Shown in pieces: positions 24,359-32,107 of a DNA stretch of 52,081 nucleotides. The DNA lies in NCBI RefSeq assembly GCF_001282115.1, contig NZ_LJBR01000055.1, forward strand, positions 1 through 52,081, written 5' to 3'. Numbering within the stretch: the first letter of the stretch is position 1; each line of letters starts with the position of its first letter. The notes beneath the pieces are model-generated. The model was not told the origin of the DNA and did not search any database. It saw nothing but the letters and a program-made list of their open reading frames with translations. The translations under genes were made by a program, and so were the position numbers. This stretch comes from Streptomyces sp. NRRL B-24085 (GTDB taxonomy: Bacteria > Actinomycetota > Actinomycetes > Streptomycetales > Streptomycetaceae).

Positions 24359-24375
24359 TGACGATGTAATCGTCA
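24359..24375. promoter_or_regulatory. Palindrome TGACGAT-GTA-ATCGTCA before the SnoaL-like gene
   Basis: A perfect 7-bp inverted repeat with a 3-bp spacer, 29 bp upstream of the SnoaL-like ATG. It is probably an operator overlapping that promoter; a CGATAG sequence just downstream could be the -10. Confidence 0.5.
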
Positions 24376-24397
24376 CCGACTGCCGGCTCCCCGGACA

Positions 24398-24414
24398 ATT
24401 ACTTGGGAGGTAAT
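24398..24414. promoter_or_regulatory. 17-bp palindrome ATTACTTGGGAGGTAAT
   Basis: ATTAC/GTAAT arms. It differs at two positions from the palindrome at 20915. It sits between the KAS II stop and the SnoaL-like gene, 68 bp upstream of the latter's start. The repeat of this element at several cluster promoters suggests one shared regulator. Confidence 0.65.
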
Positions 24415-24426
24415 AAACAAGCGGGC

Positions 24427-25647
24427 TCAGGCGGAGGCGAAGGCGAGGACCGCGTTCTGCCCTCCGAACCCGAAGGAGTTGCTGAGCGCGAGATCGACTC
24501 GCCGGACAGTGGGCTCCGTGGCCACGGCGAGATCGATCTCGGGGTCCAGATTCTTGAGGTTGGCCGTGGGAGGCACGACACCCCGCTCGATGGTGAGCAC
24601 GGTGAACGCCGCCTCCACGGCCCCGGCCGCCCCCAGGAGATGCCCCGTCGCCCCCTTGGTTGAGGTCACGAGCGTGGAGCCGGGCAACAGCCGGCGCAGC
24701 ATCCGGGCTTCCGCGAGATCGTTCAACGGAGTGGACGTACCGTGCGCGTTGACGTGCTCGACATCCCCTGGGCAGGCTCCGGCGTCGACGAGCGCGGCGC
24801 GCATCGCGGCGCCGAACCCGACACCTTCGGGATGCGGCGCGGTGATGTGCCGGGCGTCCGCGCTCGCGCCGTAGCCCACCAGCCGGGCCTTCACCCGGGC
24901 TCCTCTGGCCCGGGCGTCGGCCACGCGTTCCAGTACCAAGACACCGCTGCCCTCTGCCGCGACGAAGCCGTCCCTCTCCGCGTCGAAGGGACGGGACGCC
25001 GAAGCAGGGTCGTCCTCCCTGGTCGAGAGTGCGCCCATCTGCGCGAACCCGGCCATGACCAGGGGTGTGATCATGGCCTCGCTGCCGCCCGCCAGGACGA
25101 TGTCGCAGCGTCCGAGCAGCAGCAGATCACGCGCGGTACCGATGGCCGTGGCGCCCGAGGCGCAGGCGGTGGCCACGACCAGGTTCGGACCGGTGGCGCC
25201 GAACTCGATCGCTGTCTGACCCGCCATCATGTTCGGCAACTGCATCGGCAGCAGCAGGGGCGACACCCTGGCTGGTCCCTCGTCACGCAGAACGTCGTGC
25301 TGCGCCTCGACCGTGGCCGGTCCGCCGTCGGCGCAGCCGAGGACGATGCCCACCCTGGCGCCGTCCCAGGTCTGCGGGTCGAGGCCGGCGTCGTGGAGGG
25401 CTTCCCTGGCGGCGACCAACACGAACTGTGTGAAGCGATCGAGTCGATGGGCCTTGCGGCCACCGAGCAGCCGGTCGGGGTCGAAGCCCGGAACCCGCGC
25501 GGACATGCGCACCGGACCGCCCTCAAGCTCCGGATCATGTGCGGCCGCGGATCTGCCCTCGCTGACGGCCGCCCAACTGGGGCCGGTTCCGATACCACCC
25601 GGAGTGACGAGCCCCAGCCCGGTGACAGCGATGTCGGACGGGGACAT
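24427..25647 (-). CDS. Beta-ketoacyl-ACP synthase II (FabF type)
   Basis: A 406-aa condensing enzyme with the complete active site: Cys162 in VATACASG, His302 in NAHGTSTPLND, Lys331 and His336 in KGATGHLLGAAG. The catalytic Cys is intact, so this is not a chain-length factor, and no chain-length-factor gene is present. It elongates acyl chains on an ACP. The start overlaps the ACP stop by one base (TGATG), and it ends the ten-gene operon. With KAS III and ACP it probably supplies the fatty acyl chain of the product. Confidence 0.9.
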   Translation of the reverse strand: MSPSDIAVTGLGLVTPGGIGTGPSWAAVSEGRSAAAHDPELEGGPVRMSARVPGFDPDRLLGGRKAHRLDRFTQFVLVAAREALHDAGLDPQTWDGARVGIVLGCADGGPATVEAQHDVLRDEGPARVSPLLLPMQLPNMMAGQTAIEFGATGPNLVVATACASGATAIGTARDLLLLGRCDIVLAGGSEAMITPLVMAGFAQMGALSTREDDPASASRPFDAERDGFVAAEGSGVLVLERVADARARGARVKARLVGYGASADARHITAPHPEGVGFGAAMRAALVDAGACPGDVEHVNAHGTSTPLNDLAEARMLRRLLPGSTLVTSTKGATGHLLGAAGAVEAAFTVLTIERGVVPPTANLKNLDPEIDLAVATEPTVRRVDLALSNSFGFGGQNAVLAFASA

Positions 25648-25877
25648 CAGACCTCCGCTTTCCTGCTCTCGACCAGCCGGACCATGTCACCGATCGAGGT
25701 GGTCTCCATCAGCTCGTCGTCGCTCACGTTCACGCCGAGTTCCTTCTCCAGCAGCAGTGACAGCTCGACCACTGCCAGAGAGTCCAGTTCGACGTCCTCC
25801 CGGGTGGCCTCCGGAGTGATCCGATCCGGGTCCACCTTGAGTTTGCCGACCAGGATGTCCTTCAGGGTCTCGAACAT
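25647..25877 (-). CDS. Acyl carrier protein
   Basis: A 76-aa ACP with the phosphopantetheine site LDSLAVVEL (Ser33). It is strongly acidic in helices II and III and has the typical helix I start FETLKDILVGKL. It lies 12 bp behind KAS III and overlaps KAS II by one base, so the three are made together. No phosphopantetheinyl transferase is encoded in the window, so a host enzyme must activate it. Confidence 0.92.
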   Translation of the reverse strand: MFETLKDILVGKLKVDPDRITPEATREDVELDSLAVVELSLLLEKELGVNVSDDELMETTSIGDMVRLVESRKAEV

Positions 25878-25889
25878 GTGAAAGTCCTT

Positions 25890-26963
25890 TCAACGAGTCG
25901 ATCGGATGGATGAAGCCGGGCGCATGCCGGGAACCGGCACCTCGGCCCCGGGCCGGTCCGGCGCGGTGAGCGGGCCCAGGCGTGGCCAGCGCACCGTCGT
26001 GGCACCCCAGGCCAGACCGCCGCCGAACGCAGTGAGCAGCACCCGCATGCCCTCGGTCAGTTCGCCCTCCGCCGCGGCCTGGGCTAGCAGCAGCGGGACG
26101 GATGCCGCGGCGGTGTTGCCCACCTGCTCGATGTTGCTGAGCCTGCGCTCGGGGGGCACCCCCAGTTCATCGGCGACCGTGCCCAGGATGCGGGCGTTGG
26201 CCTGATGGGCGGCCAGCCTGTCCACGTCCTCCACCTGCCAACCGGCGCGAACGAGTGCGTCACGGCTCACCGCGGTCATCCGATCCACCGCGTGCCGGTA
26301 GGTCTCCCGGCCCCGCATGCGGAAGAACCTGTCGCCCGGCGCGGGTGCGACCCCGGCCGACGGTTGCCGTGACCCCCCGGCGGGGACCTGGATCAGATGT
26401 CGGTGCTCGCCGTCACTGCCCAGCACCACCGGGCCCACCGCGCCCGGTTCATCGGGTTCGCCGGCGCGCAGGACCACGGCGCCGGCACCGTCCGCGAAAA
26501 TCACGGCAACCCCTCGGTCCTCGGGATCGACGATCGTGGTGAACGCGTCGGCTCCGACCAGCAGGACGCGTTCCGCGGTGCCCGCGGCGATGAGTCCCGC
26601 CGAGACGGCGAGGCCGTAGAGAAAGCCGCTGCACACGGCCGATATGTCGAGGGCGGCCACGGGCCCGAGTCCCAGTCTGGCCGCCACGTCCGGGGCTGTG
26701 GCCGGACACGGGTGGTCGGGCGTGGTCGTGGCGAGCACCAGGGCATCGGCTTCGCTCGCCCCGGACGACTCCAGTGCCCTTCGTCCGGCCTCCACCGCAA
26801 GATCGGACGTGGCGGTGCCGGGCGACACCACATGGCGACTGGCGATTCCGGTCCGTGACCGGATCCACTCGTCCGAGGTGTCCAGCCGGGCTGTCAGGTC
26901 GGCGTTGGTCACAAGGTTGGGGGGCACGTAACCACCCAGTCCGGCGATCACTGCGGCTCTCAT
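25890..26963 (-). CDS. Beta-ketoacyl-ACP synthase III (FabH type)
   Basis: A 357-aa KAS III with the Cys-His-Asn triad: Cys111 in DISAVCSGFLYGL, His253 in AAHQANARI, Asn283 in QVGNTAAAS. The N-terminal TSDEWIRSRTGI is characteristic. It starts a chain by condensing an acyl-CoA with malonyl-ACP. The ATG at 26963 overlaps the stop of the diiron gene (ATGA). The C-terminal 25 residues, rich in Pro, extend beyond typical FabH. The starter acyl group is not deducible. Confidence 0.9.
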   Translation of the reverse strand: MRAAVIAGLGGYVPPNLVTNADLTARLDTSDEWIRSRTGIASRHVVSPGTATSDLAVEAGRRALESSGASEADALVLATTTPDHPCPATAPDVAARLGLGPVAALDISAVCSGFLYGLAVSAGLIAAGTAERVLLVGADAFTTIVDPEDRGVAVIFADGAGAVVLRAGEPDEPGAVGPVVLGSDGEHRHLIQVPAGGSRQPSAGVAPAPGDRFFRMRGRETYRHAVDRMTAVSRDALVRAGWQVEDVDRLAAHQANARILGTVADELGVPPERRLSNIEQVGNTAAASVPLLLAQAAAEGELTEGMRVLLTAFGGGLAWGATTVRWPRLGPLTAPDRPGAEVPVPGMRPASSIRSTR

Positions 26964-27961
26964 GCCGCTTCCCGCGCACCGCCGGTGATGAGTTCGACCG
27001 GCAGCCCCATGTAGGCCATGCGAGCCTCGGCCATCTCGTCCGTCCACTGCTCAGCCATGTCGTACCGCTGCTCCGGCGTGGTGTCGATCATGCGGACACC
27101 CGGCCAGATCTCGTAGTCCCCGATCAGGTCCGCGTGGCGCGTCATGCCGGCCTGGAAGAGTTCCTCTCGCTGGATCACGAACTCGCGGTCCGGCACCTCC
27201 TCCCAGAGCCGGCGTCCGGCATCGAGGACCTCCGCGAGCCTGGGCCGGTATTCCGGATGACGGACCAGATGGTTCTTGAGGATGGTGGACGCGACGGTCA
27301 GATGGCGGATCTCGTCGATCGCGGTGCCGCGGGAGATCTCGCCCGTGGCCGGCGACAGCGGGGTCCACTTGCGCTCGCTCAGTTCTGCGGCCGGGGCCAG
27401 AACCCCCTCGATCACGATGGCGAAGACGGCCACGCCGCCGGGGAAGTCGGCCTGGTCCCGGATGATGTCGAGGGTGAACTCCTCGACCGGGTCCAGCACC
27501 CGGCGTCGGTAGTCGGCCGCCATGACCTCGATGTCGGCCAGCAGAGTGTCCGCCGGCATGCCGAGCTCGACCAGGTGGTTGCGGAAGACCCGCGCATGCC
27601 GGGCCTCGTCGATGAGCTGTGTGGCGTAGAACTCCAGTTCGGGAACGCCGGGGGCGTTGGCCACGTAGTGGGCGAGCAGGCGCGTGGCGATCTCCTCGGA
27701 CAGTCCGCGGAAGCCGAACTCCAGGACCAGTGCCTCCCTGAGGGGCCCGGGGGCACGCAGGAAATCGGGGACCTCGGCGTCGCGATGGTGTCCCGTCTCA
27801 CCCCGGTCCCTCAAAGTGCCCTGGGCGACCTGTGTGATCCAGTAGGCCAGATCGCAGGTGTCCGGCCCGAGCACCAACTCCTTGGCCCCGTCGAGCAGTC
27901 CAGGGGCGGCATCCCAGTCCGCCTCACGCGCTGTGGCCGTTCCTGTTGTCTCCTGTGTCAT
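26960..27961 (-). CDS. Ferritin-like diiron oxygenase (VlmB-like azoxy synthase candidate)
   Basis: A 333-aa helical protein with two EXXH motifs at the right spacing for a nonheme diiron site: E119ARH122 in QLIDEARHARVF and E217IRH220 in AIDEIRHLTVAS. Further carboxylates lie in LSEEIATR (E89/E90) and VIEGVLAP (E185). In valanimycin biosynthesis a nonheme diiron azoxy synthase acts with a membrane hydrazine synthase. A membrane candidate for the latter lies two genes upstream in this operon. The assignment rests on fold and context; an amine N-oxygenase role is an alternative. Confidence 0.8.
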   Translation of the reverse strand: MTQETTGTATAREADWDAAPGLLDGAKELVLGPDTCDLAYWITQVAQGTLRDRGETGHHRDAEVPDFLRAPGPLREALVLEFGFRGLSEEIATRLLAHYVANAPGVPELEFYATQLIDEARHARVFRNHLVELGMPADTLLADIEVMAADYRRRVLDPVEEFTLDIIRDQADFPGGVAVFAIVIEGVLAPAAELSERKWTPLSPATGEISRGTAIDEIRHLTVASTILKNHLVRHPEYRPRLAEVLDAGRRLWEEVPDREFVIQREELFQAGMTRHADLIGDYEIWPGVRMIDTTPEQRYDMAEQWTDEMAEARMAYMGLPVELITGGAREAA

Positions 27962-28008
27962 CCCATTCTCTTTCTGACGCTTCAAGTGCTTCTCGGCGCG
28001 CAGTGCGC

Positions 28009-28560
28009 TCACGCCGTGTCCGGTACGGCCAGCGCCTCGTCCCGTAGCAGGGGGTTCGCTCCCGGCAGCGGGCACGGAGGTTCGAGGGCCGCCGCGAAGA
28101 GGTCGCCGGCGAAGCTGAGCAGCGGCTCGCCCTCCGCGGAGTCGGCCCTCACCACCTGGCCGAGGAGAACCTCGTGGTCACCGACGACGGCGCACCCGGC
28201 CACGCGGCAGGAGAAGTGCCCCAGGGCTCCCTCCAGGAGGGGAGCCGCCGTGTAGTCGTCACGTCGCCATGGCAGGCCCGCGAACTGGGCCTCGCCGTCC
28301 GGGCGACGTCCGTCGGCGAACCAGCGGGCGGCGTCGGCCTGACGGCCGCTCAGCACGTTCACCGAGAACCGGCCCTCGGCCATGGCGAGGCCGACGATCA
28401 CGGAGCCGGCCTTCAGGCTGGCCGCCAGGAGGAGCGGGCTGTGCGAGACGGTGGCCGCGGTGGAGACGGTCGTGCCGTGCAGCCTGCCTTCGTGTTGGAC
28501 CGTCAGTACGGAAACCGCGCTCGCCAGTTGTCGCAGTGATCTGCGTCGGCTCGCGTTCAT
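28009..28560 (-). CDS. Flavin reductase (VlmR-like partner of the N-hydroxylase)
   Basis: A 183-aa flavin-reductase-like (split-barrel FMN-binding) protein: LRQLASAVSVLTVQHEG, then GTTVSTAATVSHSPLLLAAS, then RFSVNVLSG and HFSCRVAG. These supply free reduced flavin to a two-component monooxygenase. The likely partner is the acyl-CoA-dehydrogenase-like protein at 30947-32107, as VlmR is for VlmH in valanimycin. The start overlaps the membrane-protein stop by 4 bp (ATGA). Confidence 0.87.
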   Translation of the reverse strand: MNASRRRSLRQLASAVSVLTVQHEGRLHGTTVSTAATVSHSPLLLAASLKAGSVIVGLAMAEGRFSVNVLSGRQADAARWFADGRRPDGEAQFAGLPWRRDDYTAAPLLEGALGHFSCRVAGCAVVGDHEVLLGQVVRADSAEGEPLLSFAGDLFAAALEPPCPLPGANPLLRDEALAVPDTA

Positions 28561-29108
28561 CGCCGCGTTGCCGTCGCCACGTGCCCGCGTCCGGCCCGGT
28601 GCCTGTTGGCGGCGGGAATGTGCCCGACGGGGATCGGATCCATGAGGTGGCCCACCGGCTTGGGATGCTGCACACCCAGGTCGTCGAGGATGTCGAGGTA
28701 GCCCGGCTGCCGTACGGGTTCGAAGGGCAGCGCGAAGGACTTCATGAAGTTCCCGAACAGACCCCGGTCGCCGAAGAGATGGAAGGGCAGGGCGAGCAGC
28801 GCCCACTCGGGTCCGGCCACCCAGCACCACACCGCTGCCACGGCACCCTGGGTGATCAGGCTGTGCATGACGTTGTAGAGCACGTAGTAGGCCTTGGGTA
28901 TCGGGTCCCCCTTGCTGCGCCGGAAGGCGATGGCGCCCGGGATGTAGCCGATCAGGTCGATGTAGAAGAAGAGGGCGAGGAAGGGGATCCAGCGGATCTC
29001 ACCCACATTGGCGATGATCAGTCCCGTGCTGACGGCGAAGCCCACGAGGTACTCCGCGCGGTGCAGCGAGAAGGTTCGTGGCGTCTCGAACGGGTTCGCC
29101 TGGTCCAT
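28557..29108 (-). CDS. Small multi-span membrane protein (VlmO-like hydrazine synthase candidate)
   Basis: A 183-aa protein with about four hydrophobic spans (residues 21-36, 40-62, 75-98, 101-113). Polar and His residues sit at span edges: H16, D51, H82 in YNVMHSLITQG, H110 and D114 in PFHLFGDRGLFGN. These could form a metal site. Published work on azoxy pathways describes a membrane-bound metalloenzyme that forms the N-N bond. This is the only membrane enzyme-like gene in the operon and it lies near the diiron gene, so it is the best candidate. GGAG precedes the ATG. Confidence 0.72.
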   Translation of the reverse strand: MDQANPFETPRTFSLHRAEYLVGFAVSTGLIIANVGEIRWIPFLALFFYIDLIGYIPGAIAFRRSKGDPIPKAYYVLYNVMHSLITQGAVAAVWCWVAGPEWALLALPFHLFGDRGLFGNFMKSFALPFEPVRQPGYLDILDDLGVQHPKPVGHLMDPIPVGHIPAANRHRAGRGHVATATRR

Positions 29109-29117
29109 GCTGAACTC

Positions 29118-29624
29118 CTAGGCAGAAGTGGGTATTCCGGGGGTCGTCTCGTCCTTGGCGCCGAGGGGGAGGCCGGTGGCCAGTTCGGTCCGGGGGAACA
29201 TGCCGGTGAGGGTCCAGGCGACGGTCTCCGTGATCACGCGTTCGGCGATCGGATCGAGGATTCCTTCGAGGCTCGGAATGCCGAAGTCGAAGTCGCAGAC
29301 GAAGGCCACCTGGACGTCAGGGCCGTCCTGCCGCACCTCCCAGCTGCCGGAGAAGCTGTCGAAGTCGCCGTCGGCCTGCTCGAACCGGACCTCGCCCCGA
29401 CCGGGTTCGAACCGCTCGTGTTCGGTCCAGCGCAACAGACCGCTGCGGAAGTGCAGTTCCCACGAGGAAGAACCCTCCGTCGCGGGGAATCCCGTGTGCA
29501 CCACCGCGGATTCCACATGCGGAGCGAGCTCCGCGTAGCGGTCCCATCGCACCACCTGTGCGAAGACCTCCTCGGCGCGCTCGGCGCGCACCAGAGCCCT
29601 CAGTTCGACGCGTCGCACCGTCAC
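29118..29624 (-). CDS. SRPBCC (START-like/polyketide-cyclase fold) protein
   Basis: A 168-aa protein with the helix-grip fold: AEEVFAQVVRWDRYAELAPHVESAVV at the start, FRSGLLRWTEHERFEPGRGEVRFEQADGDFDSFSGSWEV fragments in the middle, and a long C-terminal helix with ITETVAWTLTGMF. It resembles coenzyme-Q-binding or aromatase/cyclase proteins. As no aromatic polyketide is expected, it may bind a hydrophobic intermediate. The GTG start overlaps the aminotransferase stop by 4 bp (GTGA). Confidence 0.8.
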   Translation of the reverse strand: MTVRRVELRALVRAERAEEVFAQVVRWDRYAELAPHVESAVVHTGFPATEGSSSWELHFRSGLLRWTEHERFEPGRGEVRFEQADGDFDSFSGSWEVRQDGPDVQVAFVCDFDFGIPSLEGILDPIAERVITETVAWTLTGMFPRTELATGLPLGAKDETTPGIPTSA

Positions 29625-30916
29625 CTACCGCCTTCCGGCATCGTGGCCGCCCGTCCCACGAGGTCGCGGGTCGCCCGGTCGAGCGAGTCGATCAGGCGGT
29701 CCACGTCGCGATCGGTCAGGGTGGCAGGAGGAGTGAACCTGACCACGGAGCTGCCGTTCATCGAGTGGTTGGCCACGACTCCGTGGTTGAAGAGTTCGAT
29801 CAGCAGCTCACCGGCGAGACCCGCCTCGACGAGTTCCACGCCGATGAGCAGGCCCTGCCCCCGGACCTCGACCACGAGATCGGGGATGTTGCGGTGCACC
29901 ACCTCGGAGATGGCGGGCAGCAACCGCTCGCCGAGTTCCCTGGCCCGGGTGACGAGCTGCTCCTCATGGATCGCCCGAAGAGCTCCCTGCACACCTGCCA
30001 TCAGCAGGGGCTGACCCGAGAAGGTCGAAGTGTGCACGTAGGGGTCCTTGTCGAAGGGGCGGAACGCCTCCCGGGTGGCGACCGCGGCGGAGACCGGGAC
30101 GACACCGCCGCCGAGGGCCTTGCCGACCAGCAGGACATCTGGCCGGATGCCGGCGAGGTCGGCTCCCCACCACTCGCCCAGCCTGCCCATTCCGGTCTGC
30201 ACCTCGTCGAGCACCAGGAATCCGCCGTACTCGCGCACGATGTGCTCGACCTGCCGCAGATAGCCGTTCGGTGGCAGGATCACCCCACCCTCGCCCTGGA
30301 CGGGTTCGATGATCACGCAGACTTCGCCGGGGTGCGCGGCCAGTTCGGCCCGGAGAGCCTCGGCGTCCCCGAACGGCAGGTGCACGACGTCCGGCAACAA
30401 CGGCCGGAAGGGTTGCTGGTACACGTCCTTGGCGGTGGCCGAGAGCGCGCCGAGGGTCTTGCCGTGGTAGCCGCCCCGCAGGGACACGATGCGGCGGCGT
30501 CCGTGTGCCCGGGCCAGTTTGAGTCCGGTCTCCACAGCCTCGGCGCCCGAGAGTGCAAAATGCACCCGGTCCAGGCCCTCGGGGGTGACGGCGACCAGTG
30601 CCTCGGCGGCCGCGGCCACCGTGGGCTCCAGCAGGATGCGGGTGGCCACGGGGTGGGTGTGGAGCTGGCGGTGCACGGCCTCCACCACGCGTGGATGCCG
30701 GGCGCCCATGATGAAGACGCCGTAGCCGCCGCAGTTCAGGAAGGATTCGCCGTCGCTCGTCGACAGCCAGGCTCCCTGGGACTCGACCTCCATATGGCTG
30801 CCGAAGAGTTCGGCGAGGGTGGCCCGGCCTTTGCTGAGATGGGCCCGGTAGAGCGACAGGGTCTTCTGCTCGGACAGTTGCCGGTCCTGTTCCGGCGCTT
30901 GCACGATCGCGGTCAT
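29621..30916 (-). CDS. Class III PLP-dependent aminotransferase
   Basis: A 431-aa fold-type I class III aminotransferase, like putrescine or omega-amine transaminases. PLP contacts are visible: SGAEAVETGLKLAR, GGYHGKTLG, LVLDEVQTGMGR with Asp237, and the Schiff-base Lys266 in VGKALGGG. THSTFSG-like HTSTFSGQPL is also present. In this operon it probably converts a fatty aldehyde to the alkylamine that is later N-hydroxylated, replacing the valine decarboxylase of the valanimycin pathway. The stop overlaps the SRPBCC start. Confidence 0.9.
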   Translation of the reverse strand: MTAIVQAPEQDRQLSEQKTLSLYRAHLSKGRATLAELFGSHMEVESQGAWLSTSDGESFLNCGGYGVFIMGARHPRVVEAVHRQLHTHPVATRILLEPTVAAAAEALVAVTPEGLDRVHFALSGAEAVETGLKLARAHGRRRIVSLRGGYHGKTLGALSATAKDVYQQPFRPLLPDVVHLPFGDAEALRAELAAHPGEVCVIIEPVQGEGGVILPPNGYLRQVEHIVREYGGFLVLDEVQTGMGRLGEWWGADLAGIRPDVLLVGKALGGGVVPVSAAVATREAFRPFDKDPYVHTSTFSGQPLLMAGVQGALRAIHEEQLVTRARELGERLLPAISEVVHRNIPDLVVEVRGQGLLIGVELVEAGLAGELLIELFNHGVVANHSMNGSSVVRFTPPATLTDRDVDRLIDSLDRATRDLVGRAATMPEGGR

Positions 30917-30946
30917 ACGGGCGGCTCCTTGTCGTACGCCGGGTGG

Positions 30947-32107
30947 TCAGGAGAGTTCGAGGTGTCCTCCGTCGGTGTACTGGACCAGTGCCTCGGCGCT
31001 GGCCGTACAGGACGGAGGGTGAAAGGCCAGCGGCTGCACCGAGGCGGCCAGCCTGGCGTGATCGGCGGAGCGGACGAAGTCCATGCCGCCGAGCAGTTCA
31101 AGGGCCTGACCGGTGGCGTCCTTCATGGCCGTCTGGGCGGCGAAGCGAGCGGTGAGCGCGCGGAACACCGCTTCCTCACCGTCCAGCCCGTCGCGTACGT
31201 CGCGAGCGGCGGCTTCAATCAGGTGGTAGGCGGACTCCGTCCGCACGACGACGTCCGCCCGCTCCCGAGCACTGCCGCGGCGGCTTTCCAGAACCGCCGC
31301 GGTGAGCGCCGCGGCGGCTCCTGTGTAGCCGGCCGATATCAGCAGCTCGAACCAGACGAAGCCGGCGGTCTGGAGATCGTCGAGCCGGTGCGGGTCCTCC
31401 GCGCTGGTGCGTACGACGAGTTCCTCGGCCACGAAGACGTCGTCCAGGCGCACTTCGTCGCTCTCCGCCGCCGCGAGGACGTCGTTTCCCCAGAACGGGC
31501 GGACGGACAGACCGGGAGTGGGCACCGGCACCAGTGCCACCGCCAGTTCGGGCTCGCCACCGGCCCCGGGCACGGCGATACTGGCGGTCAGCAGATTCAT
31601 GGAACGAGACAGGCTGCAGGGCTTCTTCGAGCCGCTCAGGCGGAATCCGCCGTCCACCGGCCGAGCGGTCACCGAGGGAGCCAGGATGTTCTGCTGCGTG
31701 CGCCCCTCGGCCCAGCCGGAGGCCAGGAGCTGCTGCTCCGACACCACACTGCTCAGTACCTTGAGCTGCGCCGGGGTGAGCCGGTCCGGTTGCGCGGCGA
31801 GGCTGTACAGCATCGCGACGGTGAAATGGTGCATGGTCACCGCGGCGGCGAGGGACGGGGACAACGATCCCAGAGCACGCTGCACCTGTACGGCCTCGAC
31901 CGGATCGGCACCGAGTCCCCCGAAGTCCGTGGGCACGAGGAGGCCGACCCCACCGTGTTCACGCAGCAGTTCGATGACAGGGCTTCCCGGCGCCTCGCGG
32001 TCGGCGAACGGAATCTCGGTCAGGGCCTTGATGAGACCGGGATGGAATCGTTCGCAGGTGTCGCGGGCCAGGTCCAGTGAACGCACTGAGCACACCTCCA
32101 GTGTCAC
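30947..32107 (-). CDS. Acyl-CoA-dehydrogenase-like flavin N-hydroxylase (VlmH-like)
   Basis: A 386-aa protein of the acyl-CoA dehydrogenase/DszC flavin monooxygenase group: LVPTDFGGLGADPVEAVQVQ, ASGWAEGRTQQN, FRLSGSKKPCSLSRSMNLL and the C-terminal GQALELLGGMDFVRSADHARL. The flavin monooxygenases of this group N-hydroxylate amines using reduced flavin from a partner, as VlmH/VlmR do with isobutylamine. A flavin reductase in the same operon supports that role, with a longer alkylamine as likely substrate. The GTG start overlaps the preceding stop by 4 bp. Confidence 0.83.
   Translation of the reverse strand: MTLEVCSVRSLDLARDTCERFHPGLIKALTEIPFADREAPGSPVIELLREHGGVGLLVPTDFGGLGADPVEAVQVQRALGSLSPSLAAAVTMHHFTVAMLYSLAAQPDRLTPAQLKVLSSVVSEQQLLASGWAEGRTQQNILAPSVTARPVDGGFRLSGSKKPCSLSRSMNLLTASIAVPGAGGEPELAVALVPVPTPGLSVRPFWGNDVLAAAESDEVRLDDVFVAEELVVRTSAEDPHRLDDLQTAGFVWFELLISAGYTGAAAALTAAVLESRRGSARERADVVVRTESAYHLIEAAARDVRDGLDGEEAVFRALTARFAAQTAMKDATGQALELLGGMDFVRSADHARLAASVQPLAFHPPSCTASAEALVQYTDGGHLELS

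Noticed and set aside
24427..29624. Type II polyketide cluster (KAS II, KAS III, ACP, cyclase-like SRPBCC, SnoaL)
   Set aside because: There is only one KAS II and it has an intact Cys; there is no chain-length factor and no ketoreductase. The remaining genes are N-oxygenation and N-N bond types, so the KAS/ACP set is better read as fatty-chain supply.
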